A DNA stretch of 64,000 bases, taken from positions 29,127,401 to 29,191,400 of the forward strand of contig OZ034969.1 in the NCBI GenBank assembly GCA_964030785.1, given 5' to 3'. The translations under genes were made by a program, and so were the position numbers. Shown piece by piece: positions 22,258 to 34,776 of this stretch (its first letter is position 1; every line of letters starts with the position of its first letter). The stretch comes from Siderastrea siderea (lineage: Eukaryota > Cnidaria > Anthozoa > Scleractinia > Rhizangiidae). Under the pieces are notes generated by a model. That model saw only the letters and a list, made by a program, of their open reading frames with translations, was not told the DNA's origin and searched no databases.

Positions 22258-22513
22258 TTACTACCGGGAGCAGGGTGGGACGGCGGGCTTGATGGTTTCC
22301 TGAATGCAAAAGGAAAACAGAAAGCATTCGTACGATTACGTTTATTTATGTCATCATTTCTAAATTGACCTATCTAAAAAGAAATGGCCTTTACGTTAGT
22401 GCAAATGTCTTCAAAAACCCTTCCCAGCTACCGCGCGCTATTGACGTGCTAATAAAAGCCTAATATTCGTCAATAACGTTTCGTGCGGCTACCAAGCACC
22501 ACGCAACCCTGAA

Positions 22514-22593
22514 TCATCATGGCGGACAGATTTATAATATAAACTTTTACAGCTTTTTATCATGACCTTGAGCCACAGAAGGGCATAAAAACA
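22514..22593 (+). promoter_or_regulatory. EMC8 5' region with YY1-like site and small uORF
   Basis: TCATCATGGCGGAC at about 22514-22526 fits a YY1-type core-promoter element often placed just after the start site of housekeeping genes. Its ATG opens a seven-codon uORF (MADRFII, stop) upstream of the true start. 22261-22513 shows nothing else I can support. Confidence 0.35.
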
Positions 22594-25500
22594 ATGAAAT
22601 TTCATATATCACCGAGGGCCTACGCCAAGATCCTCTTACATGCCTCGAAATACCCTCACAAAGCCGTCAATGGAGTTCTTTTAGGGGACGAAACCATTCA
22701 AGATGGTGAAGTTTATGTTCTAGATGCCATTCCTTTGTTTCATATTTGCCTTGGTTTGGCGCCGATGTTAGAAGTTGCCTTGGCTAGGGTAAGAAGAACA
22801 TTGTGTTATTGTTTATGAATAGTTTTTAACCCCACTTTTTAAGTTTCTGAGGTTAATTTTTCAGTACAACCATTAAAGTGAGTTGGGTAAGCGCTAGCTC
22901 AAGCTTATATCTGCGCGCCATTGTTGCCACTTACACAGAGATTTGATTACTTTTTGACAACTTTTTGACGTATTTTTCAAAACCTTTTTTATGGCTTCCA
23001 TGTTGACTGCCCAGTTTAACCATTAAAGAACTGTGAGAGGTGGGATTGTCAATTTGCATGTTTGTGCTCATGACTTCTTCCCTCATAATTCTTGGATTTG
23101 ATTTGTCAGGTGAAAGTTGTCAAAAAGATGTCAAACACTAATCACAAATTTTGTTTAAGTGTTACTGGTGGGATGCGTAGCATTGTACGTGCCAGAGATG
23201 TAAGGGTAATTAAATAATTTATATATGAAGTTCAGTCAATTTGAAGATAAGTATAAGGGGGTTTGTGTCAGTTGGAAAGTTACTAGACATAATTTTTTCA
23301 TGTTTCAGCAATTTTGATTGCCTAGAAATGAGACACTTTTAGCTGTATAAGTATGGGTCAATGATATTTTCAGGAATAATCCGTTCACAGTAGAAAGATC
23401 AAGGATCAGAGTCAGCCCTTCTTTAAGGAACCATCTTGGTCCCCTCCATCTTCCCTTGTCACTACTCTTTCTCCCAATTCTCTTACTGGACTTACTAATA
23501 GTAAGTAAGGCATTCCCATGAAGCTGCCCAGATAAACCAGATTGATGAGTTTCCCCTTTTTTTTCTGTAGTTGAATAAAATACCAAACAGTGAAGGTACA
23601 AAGCAAAATTACAGCAAAAAAAACAAACTTCACAAGGATAATAAGAAAAAGCTAATTCAGAATATTATATAAACGAAACAAAAAGGTTTTCAAAAAATTT
23701 GATAATAGACTCCACTTTACGTAAACAGATATAGTTCCAAAATGAAAAAGGCTTTTTTGTACATGAAAAGGTGACTGTTGCTGAAAGCTGATATTGTAAC
23801 AACACAAGTAAATTTGGAGAGAGATAATACATGTCACATGGCATGTGTCAATCTCGGAAGCATCACAGTAAGATCTTATTGGAATTTGTTCTCTTATATA
23901 GTAACTTCAACTTAGGTTTACGTGTAAGCTAGTGATGACGGGATTTAAACGGTGTGTAATGAGCACAGATCTGCGAAGAAAAAGATTGAGACCCAGTTGT
24001 GAGAGGAACCCAGTTGTATTCTCTAACCGCTGAGGAGACTTAGCGACAGGGAGACTTATGGTGAGCTTGACCATTGACTGGAGTTGTATGTCACATACAT
24101 GTATGATCAGCACACTGCCATGTGACTCCTGTTGGAGACTTTTTTTCAGTCCTGTGTTCATAACATACTGACATTTTCTAGCATTAAAGATTCACTTTTA
24201 CTATTTTTCTCTTTATCACCACACATGATGTTCTTGGCGTAAGTTAGGCACTGTTTACATGAGTTATTTCATCCCGGGATGACTTTCATCTCGGTGTCTG
24301 GTCATTTACCTGTAAGCGTTAACATGATTTGGAACAAAAATGGGTTCGCCCCAGGATGATTTCATCCCGGTGCTGAAGACCGGGATGAAATCATCCCAGG
24401 GTGAACACATTTTTGCTCCAAATCATGTAAACACTCAAAGGTAAACGACCAGACACCGAGATGAAAGTCATCCAGGGATGAGGTGAAGGTCATCCCGGGG
24501 TAAAACTCATCCCGGGATGAAATAACTCATGTAAATGGCGCCTTACTGATCCTGGCAGTATGTGTGATGTACATGTATGTATGTCACATATGAACCTAAA
24601 ATATTTAATGGTCAACCTCACTATAAGTCTTACTTTACCTCTTTACCTCAGTAGTACCCTGCTAGGAGAGCCTTTCTGAAACTGCAAGAGAAAAAAAGAC
24701 TCTGCCAAAATCGATGCAAGTATTTTAAGTTACCGCCGCCCCAACTTAGTCAATCCGGTTTTCTATTGTCAAACCACTTTTTTCTCTGCACGCATTAATT
24801 TTGTTGAAAAACCAAAGGTCAAAATGTGAACCCTTTGTACCAAAGCAAAATGATGTCTATGTGTGCAAGTTTGAGTACTGAGTTCGAATCTGGCCTGGGC
24901 AACAACAAGTGCATGCTCAATAAAGACTCAACTCGATTTCTGCAGAGTCTTTCTTTTCTCGCGATGAGTTTAAGAAAGGCTCTGCTAGCAGGGTGCCTCG
25001 CTGTAGGTACATGTAGAGCGTCTGATCAGTGTAGTGAATGTCATGGATTCACCTGTCAGTTTCAAAACAAGCTTATCAGTGCCTAATGACGTGTTTTCTT
25101 TTAGATTGATATTTACTGTAAAGAAAGTGGCTTACAGATAGTTGGTTATTATCAAGCAAATGAACACCTTGAGGACAATAGGTAAGCCAGTTATTAGGTT
25201 TAACCCTTTCACTCCTTGTAGTGACCAAAGTAAAATTTCGAGAAAATCCTAAATTTCACTTCTTCAAATCCTACAAAACAAATAGTACCTTGCAAAAGTA
25301 TTGCTGAAGAGGTTTCATTTAAATGGCAACATCAGAGGATTTCATCCACAGACTCAAAAGTTAGGACCACCTTAAATGTCTCCATAACTGACTCTGGGAG
25401 TGAAAGGGTTAAGAAATAAAAGCTGATGTAGTTTCTATAAGTAACACTATTTTATATACTGTTCTTCATTGCCACTAACTGTAACAAATTTGCCTTTTTT

Positions 25501-28500
25501 TATTTTTATTAATTTGTTTGTAAAAAGTTCAGTTAAAAAGTGTGGTTATCTTTGGGACTGGAGCAGTGACTAACAAAATGTTTACAGACAGATACTTGAG
25601 AAACTTTTGACCTTGTGAAAAGTATTGCCAAACCCTGAACAATAGTTTCCTTGTAAATTTGTTTCTTTGTTTGTTTGTTTTCTGTAGCCCTAATGCAATA
25701 TGTTACAAGATTGGTGAGAAAATATGTGATCAATTTAACAATGGTTTTGTCTTAATGGTAAGTGACACCCTTGCTTGTTCCCTTTTGCATTTTCGTACCT
25801 TCTACTCTTATTCTTTAATGTGGACACCAAAGTAAAGAGAAGTACATTGTGTGTGTAGACTAATTGGATATTTTTTACATACTTAACAGGTCGATAATAC
25901 AAAGCTGTCTGTTCCATGTGAAGAAGTAGCTTGTAAGGTAAAATGTTTGCACATGGTTTTTAACGGGGTAAAAAGATCGTCATCATATTATCTCGGTTGG
26001 GTTTGGGGGGGCTGGGGGGTGGAGGGCAGCTCTAAACCTGTATGCCCAGCTCTAAACCCCTGTATGACCAAAAGAGCCAATTGTCCATACCTCTGTTTAT
26101 GAACTGATCACCTCACTTGATTGAATCAGCAAAAATTGCCGGAGACAGGAAATGCTGGAGAGTTCTTGTGGGGACCTTTTGTGCCAAATGGAACCCTAAG
26201 GCCTTAAGTAAGTGAATTTATGAATGGAAGCAATGGTGCTCGTTACTGTGGATGTTTTAATGATATTAAGACTGAGTCACCAAAAGATGGGTTTCTACTT
26301 GGGAAGTTAGAAGACATTACCTGCAGCATTGTTCATTCAGCAAGTGAAAATTGTGCAGTGCACCCCGTCCCCCACTTTTCCCCCACATAAAGTAGATCTC
26401 TCATAGGCAGACACCACACCAAAGACATCACAGGGTGAACAGATGCTCATCTAGGGCTGCAACGATACAGCAATGCATCGGTGAATCGTGGCATTTTCCC
26501 CATAATCCAAAAATCGATATTTGAGCTAGATATTGCTGCTACATCAACAAATTTGTGAAATCGCTGTCTTTAATATTCCTTACCCAAGCTCTGCACTTTA
26601 GTTTTGTAAGGCGATTTGATGTTGTGTTATTGCTATGTTAAATTTGTTTTTACAGAAATAAATTATTTGAAAGTTGTCTAAGTTCGTGGTAACTAGTTTT
26701 GTCGTGCACAGTAATGTATTGTATGGTGGCCATTGTATCAAGATGTGTATCGTATGCCAGCCAAAAGCAAACACCTCTCAAGCAGATGTTCAGCCATAAT
26801 CCCAGCTACACACAGACATCAGACATGACATTTTTAACCTCCAACAAGTGGACACCTCTTCTAAGCAAATACTTCAATGTTATTAAGTTGCTATTAATTT
26901 TGTTGTAGCTCTATTTAACATTTCATCTCCTTTCTGCAGTGTTATGTAGTCCAAGATAATAAATGGAAACAGAATGACAAAGATCTGTAAGTATTAATTG
27001 CACTTGCTGTTTTGTCACATACTGGACTAACAAATGTTATTCAGAAGTAGCGAATATTGGTAGCACATGAAAAATTTCATCAGGATGGTGTTGTGGATTT
27101 TAACGTCATTTTGCCTGATTTTGATGCTGGGGCTGTTGTTTGCAGAAGGACAATTTTCCAGAATGTATATTCAGGGTTCAAAATAAAATCAGAGCTTTCA
27201 GCCTGAATTTGACAGCCTTTCTTCTCAAGGCCGATTTTTAGCCGGCTGTCAACAAGAATGAACAAGCACCTATCCCACGTGTGGAATAAAGTGTTGTCAG
27301 GCCAAATGCAGCTCATATGCTAGTGCTAAAGTGTTGGTATATTTCTCTTAGCAATGGTTGATTTTTCATTAAGTGCCATTTGCTCTTAAGGATGCTCTTA
27401 CAAACGTTTTTACAAAAGGAAGATTGTATGAATTTTTTCGACAGTCTCTCTTTTTTGAAGTGCCGACTTCCTTTCACTGAATTTCACTTCGGACATTGTT
27501 CTTTCTACTAGACTGTTGGGGTAGCAGGGGTGGCCTCTCGCACATAGGCATGTTTTGAAATCTTTCAACGAAATATTTCGCTGGAGAGTTTGTTCTAAGT
27601 CAGAAGACGGAGGGCTTCACCTTTGATAAACCTTTTTCTAACCCCTGGTGGGTGGCAGGAAGAGAAGTGAGTGTATTGGAAAGTTCCTGTGGGCTTGAAA
27701 TGTGTGCAGATATTAAGGATTACCGTATTTACCGGCGTATAGGCCACACTTTTTTCAAGGAAAAAACGTTCGAAATTTGGGGTGTGGCTTATACGCGGGT
27801 ACAAGAGTTTTGAGCTCATTAATATGCAAAATTTCCCGACACACACAGAGTCAACAAAGTTACTGGATGCTTGACAGTTTGATTGAATGTATTGTATGAG
27901 GTCAAGTTAATCCATGTCTTCGAAGAATTTTGCTTCTCTCCGCTGCAATGAGTGTATCTAGTTTCCGAATATGTTTGTCATTGGATGAAGTCCAAAGAAG
28001 TTTGCATGTCACGCCACAAAGCCCTTTTGATGCCGTTCACGTGAAACCGCATTTGTTTATTTGCCGAACTACACGAAAAATACACAGAACCCGTCATAAA
28101 GAAAAAGTCATAAATGAAACTGATATAAAATATCACAGTTTTGAAGTTTAATACACATTGTCAGGTCTTTAGCGATAAATAAGAGGTGATTTATTTTTAC
28201 CCCACGCACGTTAATTTGCATACGTCAAAAGCGAAATTTGAAACCTTTAAATACACCCTGCGTAACGCAACGATGCTTTTGATACAACTCTCACTCTCGA
28301 CAGACGTTTTGCCTTCCTGTTTCACGTGTAAATGTGTAAATTCTTACAATGTAAACAATCGGAAATTTAGCGTCGCTTATACAAAGCTTGTCACTATGCT
28401 GAGCTCATGAAATGCCTGTTTTACGCAACAACAGGTAAATGCTTGAGTTTTTCGAGTGACTTTACGTTAGAGCGTTTTGTCAAATAGCCGTTTTGAGAAT

Positions 28501-30452
28501 TATCGCAACAATTTCCGTAACGTTAAAAACTTAAAGTGGATAATTTACCCTAAGAGGAAAGGAGCAGCGAATTCTAAAAGCATGTGTATCATTTGTCATT
28601 ATTTGATCGCACAAAACGGCGACGATTGCACCTCATTTTTCGACACACTCGCGATCAAGTACGGCACTCGCTCGCGATCAAGTACGGTCCGTTTTTCCGA
28701 TTCATTTCTCGCTAGATCACTCAAGCGACAAGCTCATTACTTTCTCCACTCGAAACTCGATTCGTCTTCTTGTATAGTTAAGAAATTATTTTTTTCCCCA
28801 AGATTAGGTCACAAGTTTGGGGTACGGCCTATACGCGGGTGCGGCCTATACGCGGGTAAATACAGTACTTGCTTGTTAAATCTTTCGCCTTTGAAAAGAG
28901 TGGTATCCAGGAAGTTTATTTCTTTGTCTGAGAATTCAGCCGTAAATTTAATTGGGTTGGGTGGTGACTATTTGCTGGGACAGTAAACTCTTCTATCCCC
29001 TTTTTGTCAACATTCCACAGCGAGAATATGCCAGCGATGTATCTTTTCCACTCAAGTGATAGAAGAGTGTAGAACATTAACTACTGTTTGACTGAGCATG
29101 TCGCGTTCTACTAAACCCGATCAATGCCTCTCTTTGACCTACAGTATCAGAATTCACTCTTCGCAACTTATCATTGTTGCGTTCCACGCGGCGATAATGA
29201 AACTTGGTTAGTGCGCCTATGAATTTTTGCTCAGCCTCTCTCTTTATGGAGTGTATTTCTGTCTTAAACTTCTTATCGTGAGTGATGTTTGCTTTTGCAA
29301 CATAGCGTGAATCTCTTGTGCATGTGCCCTTTTCTGTGTGGGCCTGAAGTTTAACTATCGACATGTCTGACTGCTTGATTTTTCTCTTAAGCATGGAAAT
29401 CTTGTCGACAGCAGACTGGCAGGGTCCCTTGCTGGTGTTTCTCAAATTAGATCAGGCCTTTGAAAATGATAAATGCCGTAACAGTGACACTGATTTTCAA
29501 CACAACGGTACATTTTCTTTGTTCTCCAGCAAATTAAATTGGACAAGAAGGCGAAAGCACACGAAAAAAGCGACAAGGTGCTAAGTGGAACAGGATTAAA
29601 GATGCATTGGTAACAAAGAAATCATGAATAAAAATTTTCCTGGTCCCTGAAAGAGAACTGAATTGCTTTCTGATATGAAACGTTTACTATGACGTTCCAG
29701 GGATGTTGATTTTGCTGATCAAGGGATGAGATGTCATTTTTTTCTATTTCTTGGGTGAAAAATTGCCGGCAAGAGTGGCCAAAGTGCCGGCTGCTATTTT
29801 GAACCCTGATATTCTGTTGGCTATACAAATGTATATTTGACTTGCAACAACTGCTGAAATTAAAGGTACCCTGTTCAAAAAGTCCTATAAGCAGTGAAAT
29901 TGTATTAAAACAATAGAGTTCTTCTGTCAAAGGCACTACCGTGTGATAGGTTGCCCGAGGAAATTTGATGTTCACAACAAATATTAGCCTGAGAACATAG
30001 TTCGAGGGCTAATATGAAGTTTGAACTTCAAATTTCAAAGGGAACCTATTATACATAGGGCCAGAGACAGAAGGACTCTATTGTTTTTATTGTACAGCGC
30101 TAAATTTTGAGGAGAGACACTATCGCATCACATGATCGATTTCGACCAATGGGAGCACACCAAAATTTAGCATTGTACGATAAACCCTGTTGGAGACAGA
30201 AGATGCTGAAAACTATACCTTATCTAGCAGCAAGTCATCAATAGTCAATCAGGGTGCGAATGTAATGGGTGCATTGTGTTTGTTTGCAGATTGCTTGATG
30301 GCGGAGAAGACACTCTCAGCCTTACTGGAGAACTTTTAGAAGGGAAAGCTTATCAGAGTCTTGTAGACTTTGACAATCATCTTGATGACATCACACAAGA
30401 TTGGTTGAACAAAGACATAAATAGACTAGTTGATTTATCACTTTCAACTTGA
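22594..30452 (+). CDS. EMC8: ER membrane protein complex subunit 8/9
   Basis: There are six coding exons: 22594-22788, 25105-25181, 25688-25757, 25890-25937, 26940-26986 and 30290-30452. All introns are GT/AG, phases match, and the total is 600 nt or 199 residues (human EMC8 is 210, EMC9 208). Family signatures visible include KYPHKAVNGVLL, IPLFHICLGLAPMLEVAL, GYYQANEH, FVLMVDNTK and SLVDFDNHLDDI near the C-terminus. The fold is an MPN-type domain lacking catalytic metal residues. EMC8/9 is a cytosolic subunit of the EMC insertase, which places transmembrane segments into the ER membrane. Cnidarians are expected to have a single gene for vertebrate EMC8 and EMC9, hence the symbol. Introns 1 and 5 carry transposons. 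Confidence 0.95.
24247..24542. mobile_element. Foldback MITE with TTA target duplication
   Basis: This is a near-complete palindrome in EMC8 intron 1. The ends are GGCACTGTTTACATGAG and, as complement, GGCGCCATTTACATGAG, flanked by TTA at 24244-24246 and 24543-24545 (Harbinger-type). The motif CATCCCGGGATGA is iterated throughout both arms. It has no coding capacity. Confidence 0.8.
24656..24994. mobile_element. Inverted-repeat element sharing ends with the ZNFX1 palindrome
   Basis: The left end CCCTGCTAGGAGAGCCTTTC at about 24657 matches the complement of CTCTGCTAGCAGGG at 24981-24994, with inverted repeats of about 28 bp. The outer 16 bases match the ends of the palindrome at 6595-7028. 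It lies in EMC8 intron 1. Confidence 0.7.
25203..25409. mobile_element. ACCCTTT-family MITE, copy 1
   Basis: The element begins ACCCTTTCACTCC and ends GGGAGTGAAAGGGT, flanked by TA on both sides. It is about 207 bp, in EMC8 intron 2. Related copies are at 54585, 55090 and 60475. Confidence 0.7.
27723..28865. mobile_element. TA-flanked element, GTATAGGCCGCAC family, copy 1
   Basis: The ends are CCGTATTTACCGGCGTATAG and, as complement, CTGTATTTACCCGCGTATAG, with TA on both sides (27721-27722, 28866-28867), suggesting Tc1/mariner-type mobilisation. It lies in EMC8 intron 5. The 3' end has two tandem copies of the GCGGCCTATACGCGGGT motif. Copy 2 is in reverse orientation at 51837-54324. A conserved frame block (KGAANSK, MCIICHYLIAQNGD, CTSFFDTL) is shared but differs in frame context, so no protein is claimed. 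Confidence 0.8.
29077..29445 (-). pseudogene. Lys-rich ORF fragment, possibly retroelement-derived
   Basis: This is a 122-codon frame inside EMC8 intron 5 on the opposite strand. The protein is basic and rich in Lys, Arg and Ser (for example KISMLKRKIKQSD, HYRRVERNNDKLRR) and looks helical. It has no start context, splice sites or domain I can name. Its style resembles coiled-coil ORFs left by retroelements in cnidarian genomes, but that is an impression. It could be a chance frame. Confidence 0.25.
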
Positions 30453-30971
30453 ATTTTATTATTTGCTATCATTAATAATACCATATTCGGTTTTGTTTTG
30501 CCAAAATATGATAATGTAATAATATATGTAGCTCTCTTTAATATTTGATCTCTCATTTGTAGTGTATCTGTAGTGTTTATTATTTCCTATCAAAATATTT
30601 GTCCAAACCTACTGCTTACATGTATATCATATTTTTAATGTACTATATTATTATATTATCATACTTTAAATGTATTCAATAATTTGATGTCATCTTTAAT
30701 ATTTCTTTTACATTCTAATCTTTTGTACAAATATATATGAATTTGCTTGTACTAAAGTTAGAAACTGTGTTTTAGTGTCTTCTAACCACAGGTTCAAGCT
30801 GATTAGAAAGAAACTTTGTAAATCTCTCATTATTTTGATTTCATGTTGAAAAAAGGATGGGCTAGTTATAGATTAGTGTAATACCAGGGTTTAAGCATGG
30901 TCAGCAGGATTGTCAGGTCATGTTATCCTCATGGTCTGGGCCTCATCCAAGAAGTCTTAGACTGTTTTTAA
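30453..30971 (+). other. EMC8 3' flanking region
   Basis: This AT-rich DNA is probably 3' UTR and downstream flank. I saw no AATAAA close to the stop, so the transcript end is not placed. Confidence 0.4.
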
Positions 30972-31355
30972 AGGGACACTGTCACGGGGATTTGTATGTT
31001 TTGGGATGAAAAATGTGCTGAAATGTAATTTAAATGCATTTTCTTGTACACAAAATACTCCTAGGACATCAAGAGAAGGAATCAAACGATTTTCTCAAAG
31101 GAAGAACAAACCATAGTCAGTTTCTGGCGATTTTTTCAAGAAATGAAGGAAAAACTTGAAAACATCAGCCTGATGTTTTCAAAATGCAATCCGTTTGGGT
31201 CTTAGCCAATCGCTGCCAAAATCACTTAATTATAGTCTCAGAGAACTGGAAGCGTAGTTTAAAACCAAACTCAACCAGTGTTTTTGGGTTTCCTCTGATT
31301 AGAATACGTCTTTTAGCTTTTCAAAGTTATCCTTAAAAATGGTGAAAGTGTCCCT
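30972..31355. mobile_element. TTAA-flanked MITE
   Basis: The ends are AGGGACACTGTCAC and, as complement, AGGGACACTTTCACC, each flanked by TTAA (30968-30971, 31356-31359). A TTAA target duplication points to a Kolobok- or piggyBac-type mobiliser. There is no coding capacity. Confidence 0.7.
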
Positions 31356-31720
31356 TTAATCAGTCCCTTTTTTCATCCAGGCAGTACCTTTCTAGATAGT
31401 CAAGCATGATGGATGTAGTACTTTATTGTGAATTTCTTGGATCATGTGTTGTGTGATATTTATCGAGCTTCCATGAATTAGCTAGGCTTTTGTAATGAAT
31501 TGCTACATGTAGTTTGTCATGTGATACATTTTTAGATGTCATAACAACAACTAATAAATTTGTGGAAGTGCATCAGTAATTTGTGGAAGTGCATCACTAA
31601 AGTGTCCATTTATTGCCCAACAGTATTTTAAAACACATCAGTTAAACTGATGTGGCATAAAGCCATTGTCAAATAGCACTGAAATAACACTGAAAAATCC
31701 TAAACAGTAAAAAAAGTCGG

Positions 31721-31790
31721 TGGCTTAGGTGGGATTCGAACTCATAACCTCTGGGTAACAAGTCTGCTCTACCATCCGAACTACAAAGCC
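31721..31790 (-). tRNA. tRNA-like gene, probably a pseudogene
   Basis: On the minus strand the acceptor stem GGCTTTG/CTAAGCC pairs at six of seven positions, the D arm GTTC/GAGC pairs fully, the A box (TAGTTCGGATGGTAGAGC) and B box (GAGTTCGAATCC) are good, and seven T residues follow as a pol III terminator (genomic A run at 31709-31715). The anticodon stem is imperfect in every register I tried and the T stem has two or three mismatches, so the anticodon is undetermined and function is doubtful. Confidence 0.5.
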
Positions 31791-34776
31791 ACGATGGGAA
31801 CAACATGTGGATGAATCCACTGGGAGTATATCTTCATATCCCAGTCAAGTGTACGAGGTTCACCTTTACCTAATGTGCTGAGACAAACTAAAACATCAAT
31901 GTCTGCCCTCTTCTGGACATACCAGGACACTTGACTCACTGCCGAACCTTGGAGGCTGGTACCTTACCATTTGCGCTTGTTTTGGGCGTGAGGAAGGAGG
32001 GGGTGGCAAATTTTAGTTCCCGGTTGATCAAGACTTGTGAATGCAATACGCTTCAAATCTTGGGAGTAGTACTCCCATAGTATAAGCTGTATGGGCATGT
32101 GCTGCCGATAAGAAGGGTTTCAGTGTCCTAGTGGCACACCCCCCACTCAACATCTCACAGAATACCCCCCCAGCCTCACAGACGAAGACATACCGTATAG
32201 CACTGTTCTTTTAGGTTCAAGATATAAGCCACTGAGGGACTCCAGAGGCTTTGCAGCAAGATAGGAAACAAGAAACCAGCAGCAGACACAAACTTATAAA
32301 AGTCATCTTAAAAAGTCTATGCCGGACTGTTTAAAAGAAAATTGTGTAACAGCTAAGGAGGTAATGACTATGTCCCGGAGATGGAGACATTTGGTTCCCA
32401 AAATGAGCTCAGGAGAGGGCATTTGAACAACACTTTTGGCCTGGGCGATGGGAATTTGAAACTTCAAACTAAACTTTAAAAGTTTGGATCCTAGTGGAGA
32501 GGGTGGGGGGGGGGGGGCTACAAAACAGCTAATAAACAACAGGGGAAGAATATTTGATATGCTCTTTAGACTTTGCTGGCTGTTTTTGTTAATTTTAATA
32601 TTCTACCGCCAGTAATGAACACATAGAAATCATATATACATTTTAATTAACTTCAGAGTAGTGCTTGGAAAGTCTTGCCAACCTGGGAACCCAACAAAGG
32701 AGACTAATGTCGCGCATGCGCACAATTCTATTTGAAATGCCTTGAATTTCATTCGAAACGCGGGAAAAGAGGAGATGGCGGCGGTCGTGCTGACAGCTTT
32801 GATTTCATTGAATGTTTGTCCTGTGTTCTGAGGCAAAGGACGCCGTAAGAATGTATAGTTGTTGAATAACTTCCAAATTTAGGTCATCATCTCAGCTTTT
32901 CCGTCAAGATAATTCATCGTGAGGAAAATCGCAGCAAGGGATTGCAAATCTGAGAAATGAGACGAGTCAGAAAAGGCGACGGCGAATTGAAAACTCGTGA
33001 TAAGCAGACGAAAGTTTTGCCTTCCTGTCTTTGTTCTTCATCATCATAACAGTCTTCAACGCAAGACCAAGTACTGTTTAACAATAAAGTAAGTTGAACG
33101 TGAATGGAAATGCGTAATGTTTGTCGCATTGAAGGATAATTTGTGCTTGAAAGGGGCAGAAAGACAAATTCCTTGACAAGAGGGAGGTAAAAAGTGGCGT
33201 CCGCCTCGTAAACTACATGTTTTGGGGTTGTGAATGATTTCTGACGTTAAAAAAACGGAACATATAGCCGAGGCAAAAGTAAAAATCGATATGATAAAGG
33301 AATTATATGATTTTTGCTGCTTAAGCGAAAATATTGTGCCCAGACGTAAGCAGTTAACAGCGCAACTGCAATAGAAAAGCTCAATTTTATTCCAAACAAA
33401 TATTTTGCTTCAAGTATCCGAGACTTTTGTCGTGGGTTTTGGTACACGAAATCCCTTTTGCTGGTAACAGTTTATTAATTAAGGAAGCGACTTTTCAAGA
33501 AAAGATATTGATAAAAGTGGCAGGGCTCAACAGGGAGTCGTCAAGGTGTGTATCACTGTCAACGACATACGATGAAAATTACGCTACGGTCGCACCTCAG
33601 TCTACTTTGCTTCGTTCATTCATTTGGCTACTTTGATTTCTAAAAACTCTAGCCTTGAAACAGTATGAAATATCGATTCTTATCAGGGGTTTTTTAATTG
33701 TATTGCCACGATTTGTAAAAAGGAAACCCAACAAGATGACGCGCCAGCAGAAAACTGTGAAAAAAATAACTCGAATCTTGTCGCCAGATAGGTGTTGTTT
33801 GGGCTATATATCCTACAATAGGGCTTGGTACAGCGATCGCCTTCAACCGAGAATAGAATAATAAGGTAAGAATAAGTTAGGCTAAACAGTGTTAACTTTA
33901 AAGTGGCAAGGCGTGCGGAAAGGAACGGGGAAAGTGAGGCTACAAGAACATCAAAATAAATTCCGTGAGATGAAAGAAACAAGGACAAGAGCTGCAGCTG
34001 TTATCAATAAAAGTACGCGGAATAAGAAATTTAAACTTAAAGTGATCGGTACTTCACCAAAACCCTACGAATTAGTTATAATACTGAAGAAAACTACCCA
34101 ATTAGTGATGTTCTAGGAACTGTTCAAAGTTTATTAAGGAACAATACATAGAAATTTCACCTCCATGTCTTTTAAACAGGCCTATTCATCATGTGTCGAA
34201 TTTGCTCTTTACATGTTAAGCTTAAAGTACATTGTGAGTTGTATTAATTTTAATGATTGTACACTGTGTTTAATACTAAACAAGATTCATATAAATACAT
34301 TTCCAATTAGAAAAGTTTAATTCCAGACATAAAGTGTACACATAGCATCTACTAAAAATAGAAAATATCATGTTTGAAAAGCAGCACACACAGATCTAGA
34401 AAGAACAAATAAATTATTTGTCCTACTCTTTACTTTTCTTGACTTTTAAAAGGAACATAATTAAAAAATTATTTACCTTTAAAACCCAGCAAAATAGCCA
34501 GTAACAGTTCTTTTGTGTTTAATTTACACTGTAAAATTTACCTGTGCTTGAAGTAATGAAACATTTGGTTCTCTTTCATTTTAAAAAAATACACATAACC
34601 TATCTAGAAGATCACTAAAATTGTAGAAAAGCCGCTCTTTCTTTTCTTACCTAAAATACTAATAACTATATTTGTAACATGAACTCTCAGTATGAAAAAG
34701 AATACATGCACATGATTTTGGTTTGTCTTTCTTGGGAATATGTCTGAATTCACACAAAGACCAACAACTCCAAGCT
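31791..34776. other. Long gene-less stretch with one promoter-like spot
   Basis: Apart from the GC-richer 32700-32845 region, I see nothing supportable. There is a G run at about 32506-32518. Small open frames such as 33889-34116 (basic, no domain) lack splice support. 34100-34770 is strongly AT-rich. Confidence 0.45.
32712..32844 (+). promoter_or_regulatory. Candidate promoter and first exon (NRF-1 and YY1 motifs)
   Basis: GCGCATGCGC at 32712-32721 is a full NRF-1 palindrome. GAGATGGCGGC at 32772-32782 fits YY1. A good donor (GCC|GTAAGA) follows at 32845. The ATG inside the YY1 motif opens only 18 codons, so any transcript would have a mainly non-coding first exon. The downstream partner is unknown; TMEM42 at 37294 on the same strand is one possibility. 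Confidence 0.3.

Noticed and set aside
26454..26913. Possible hAT element starting TAGGGCTGCAACGATAC
   Set aside because: The left end looks hAT-like, but the proposed right end matches poorly and no target duplication is visible.
32775..32831. Short ORF starting MAAVVLTALISL
   Set aside because: Only 18 codons and its ATG coincides with a YY1 motif; more likely untranslated.
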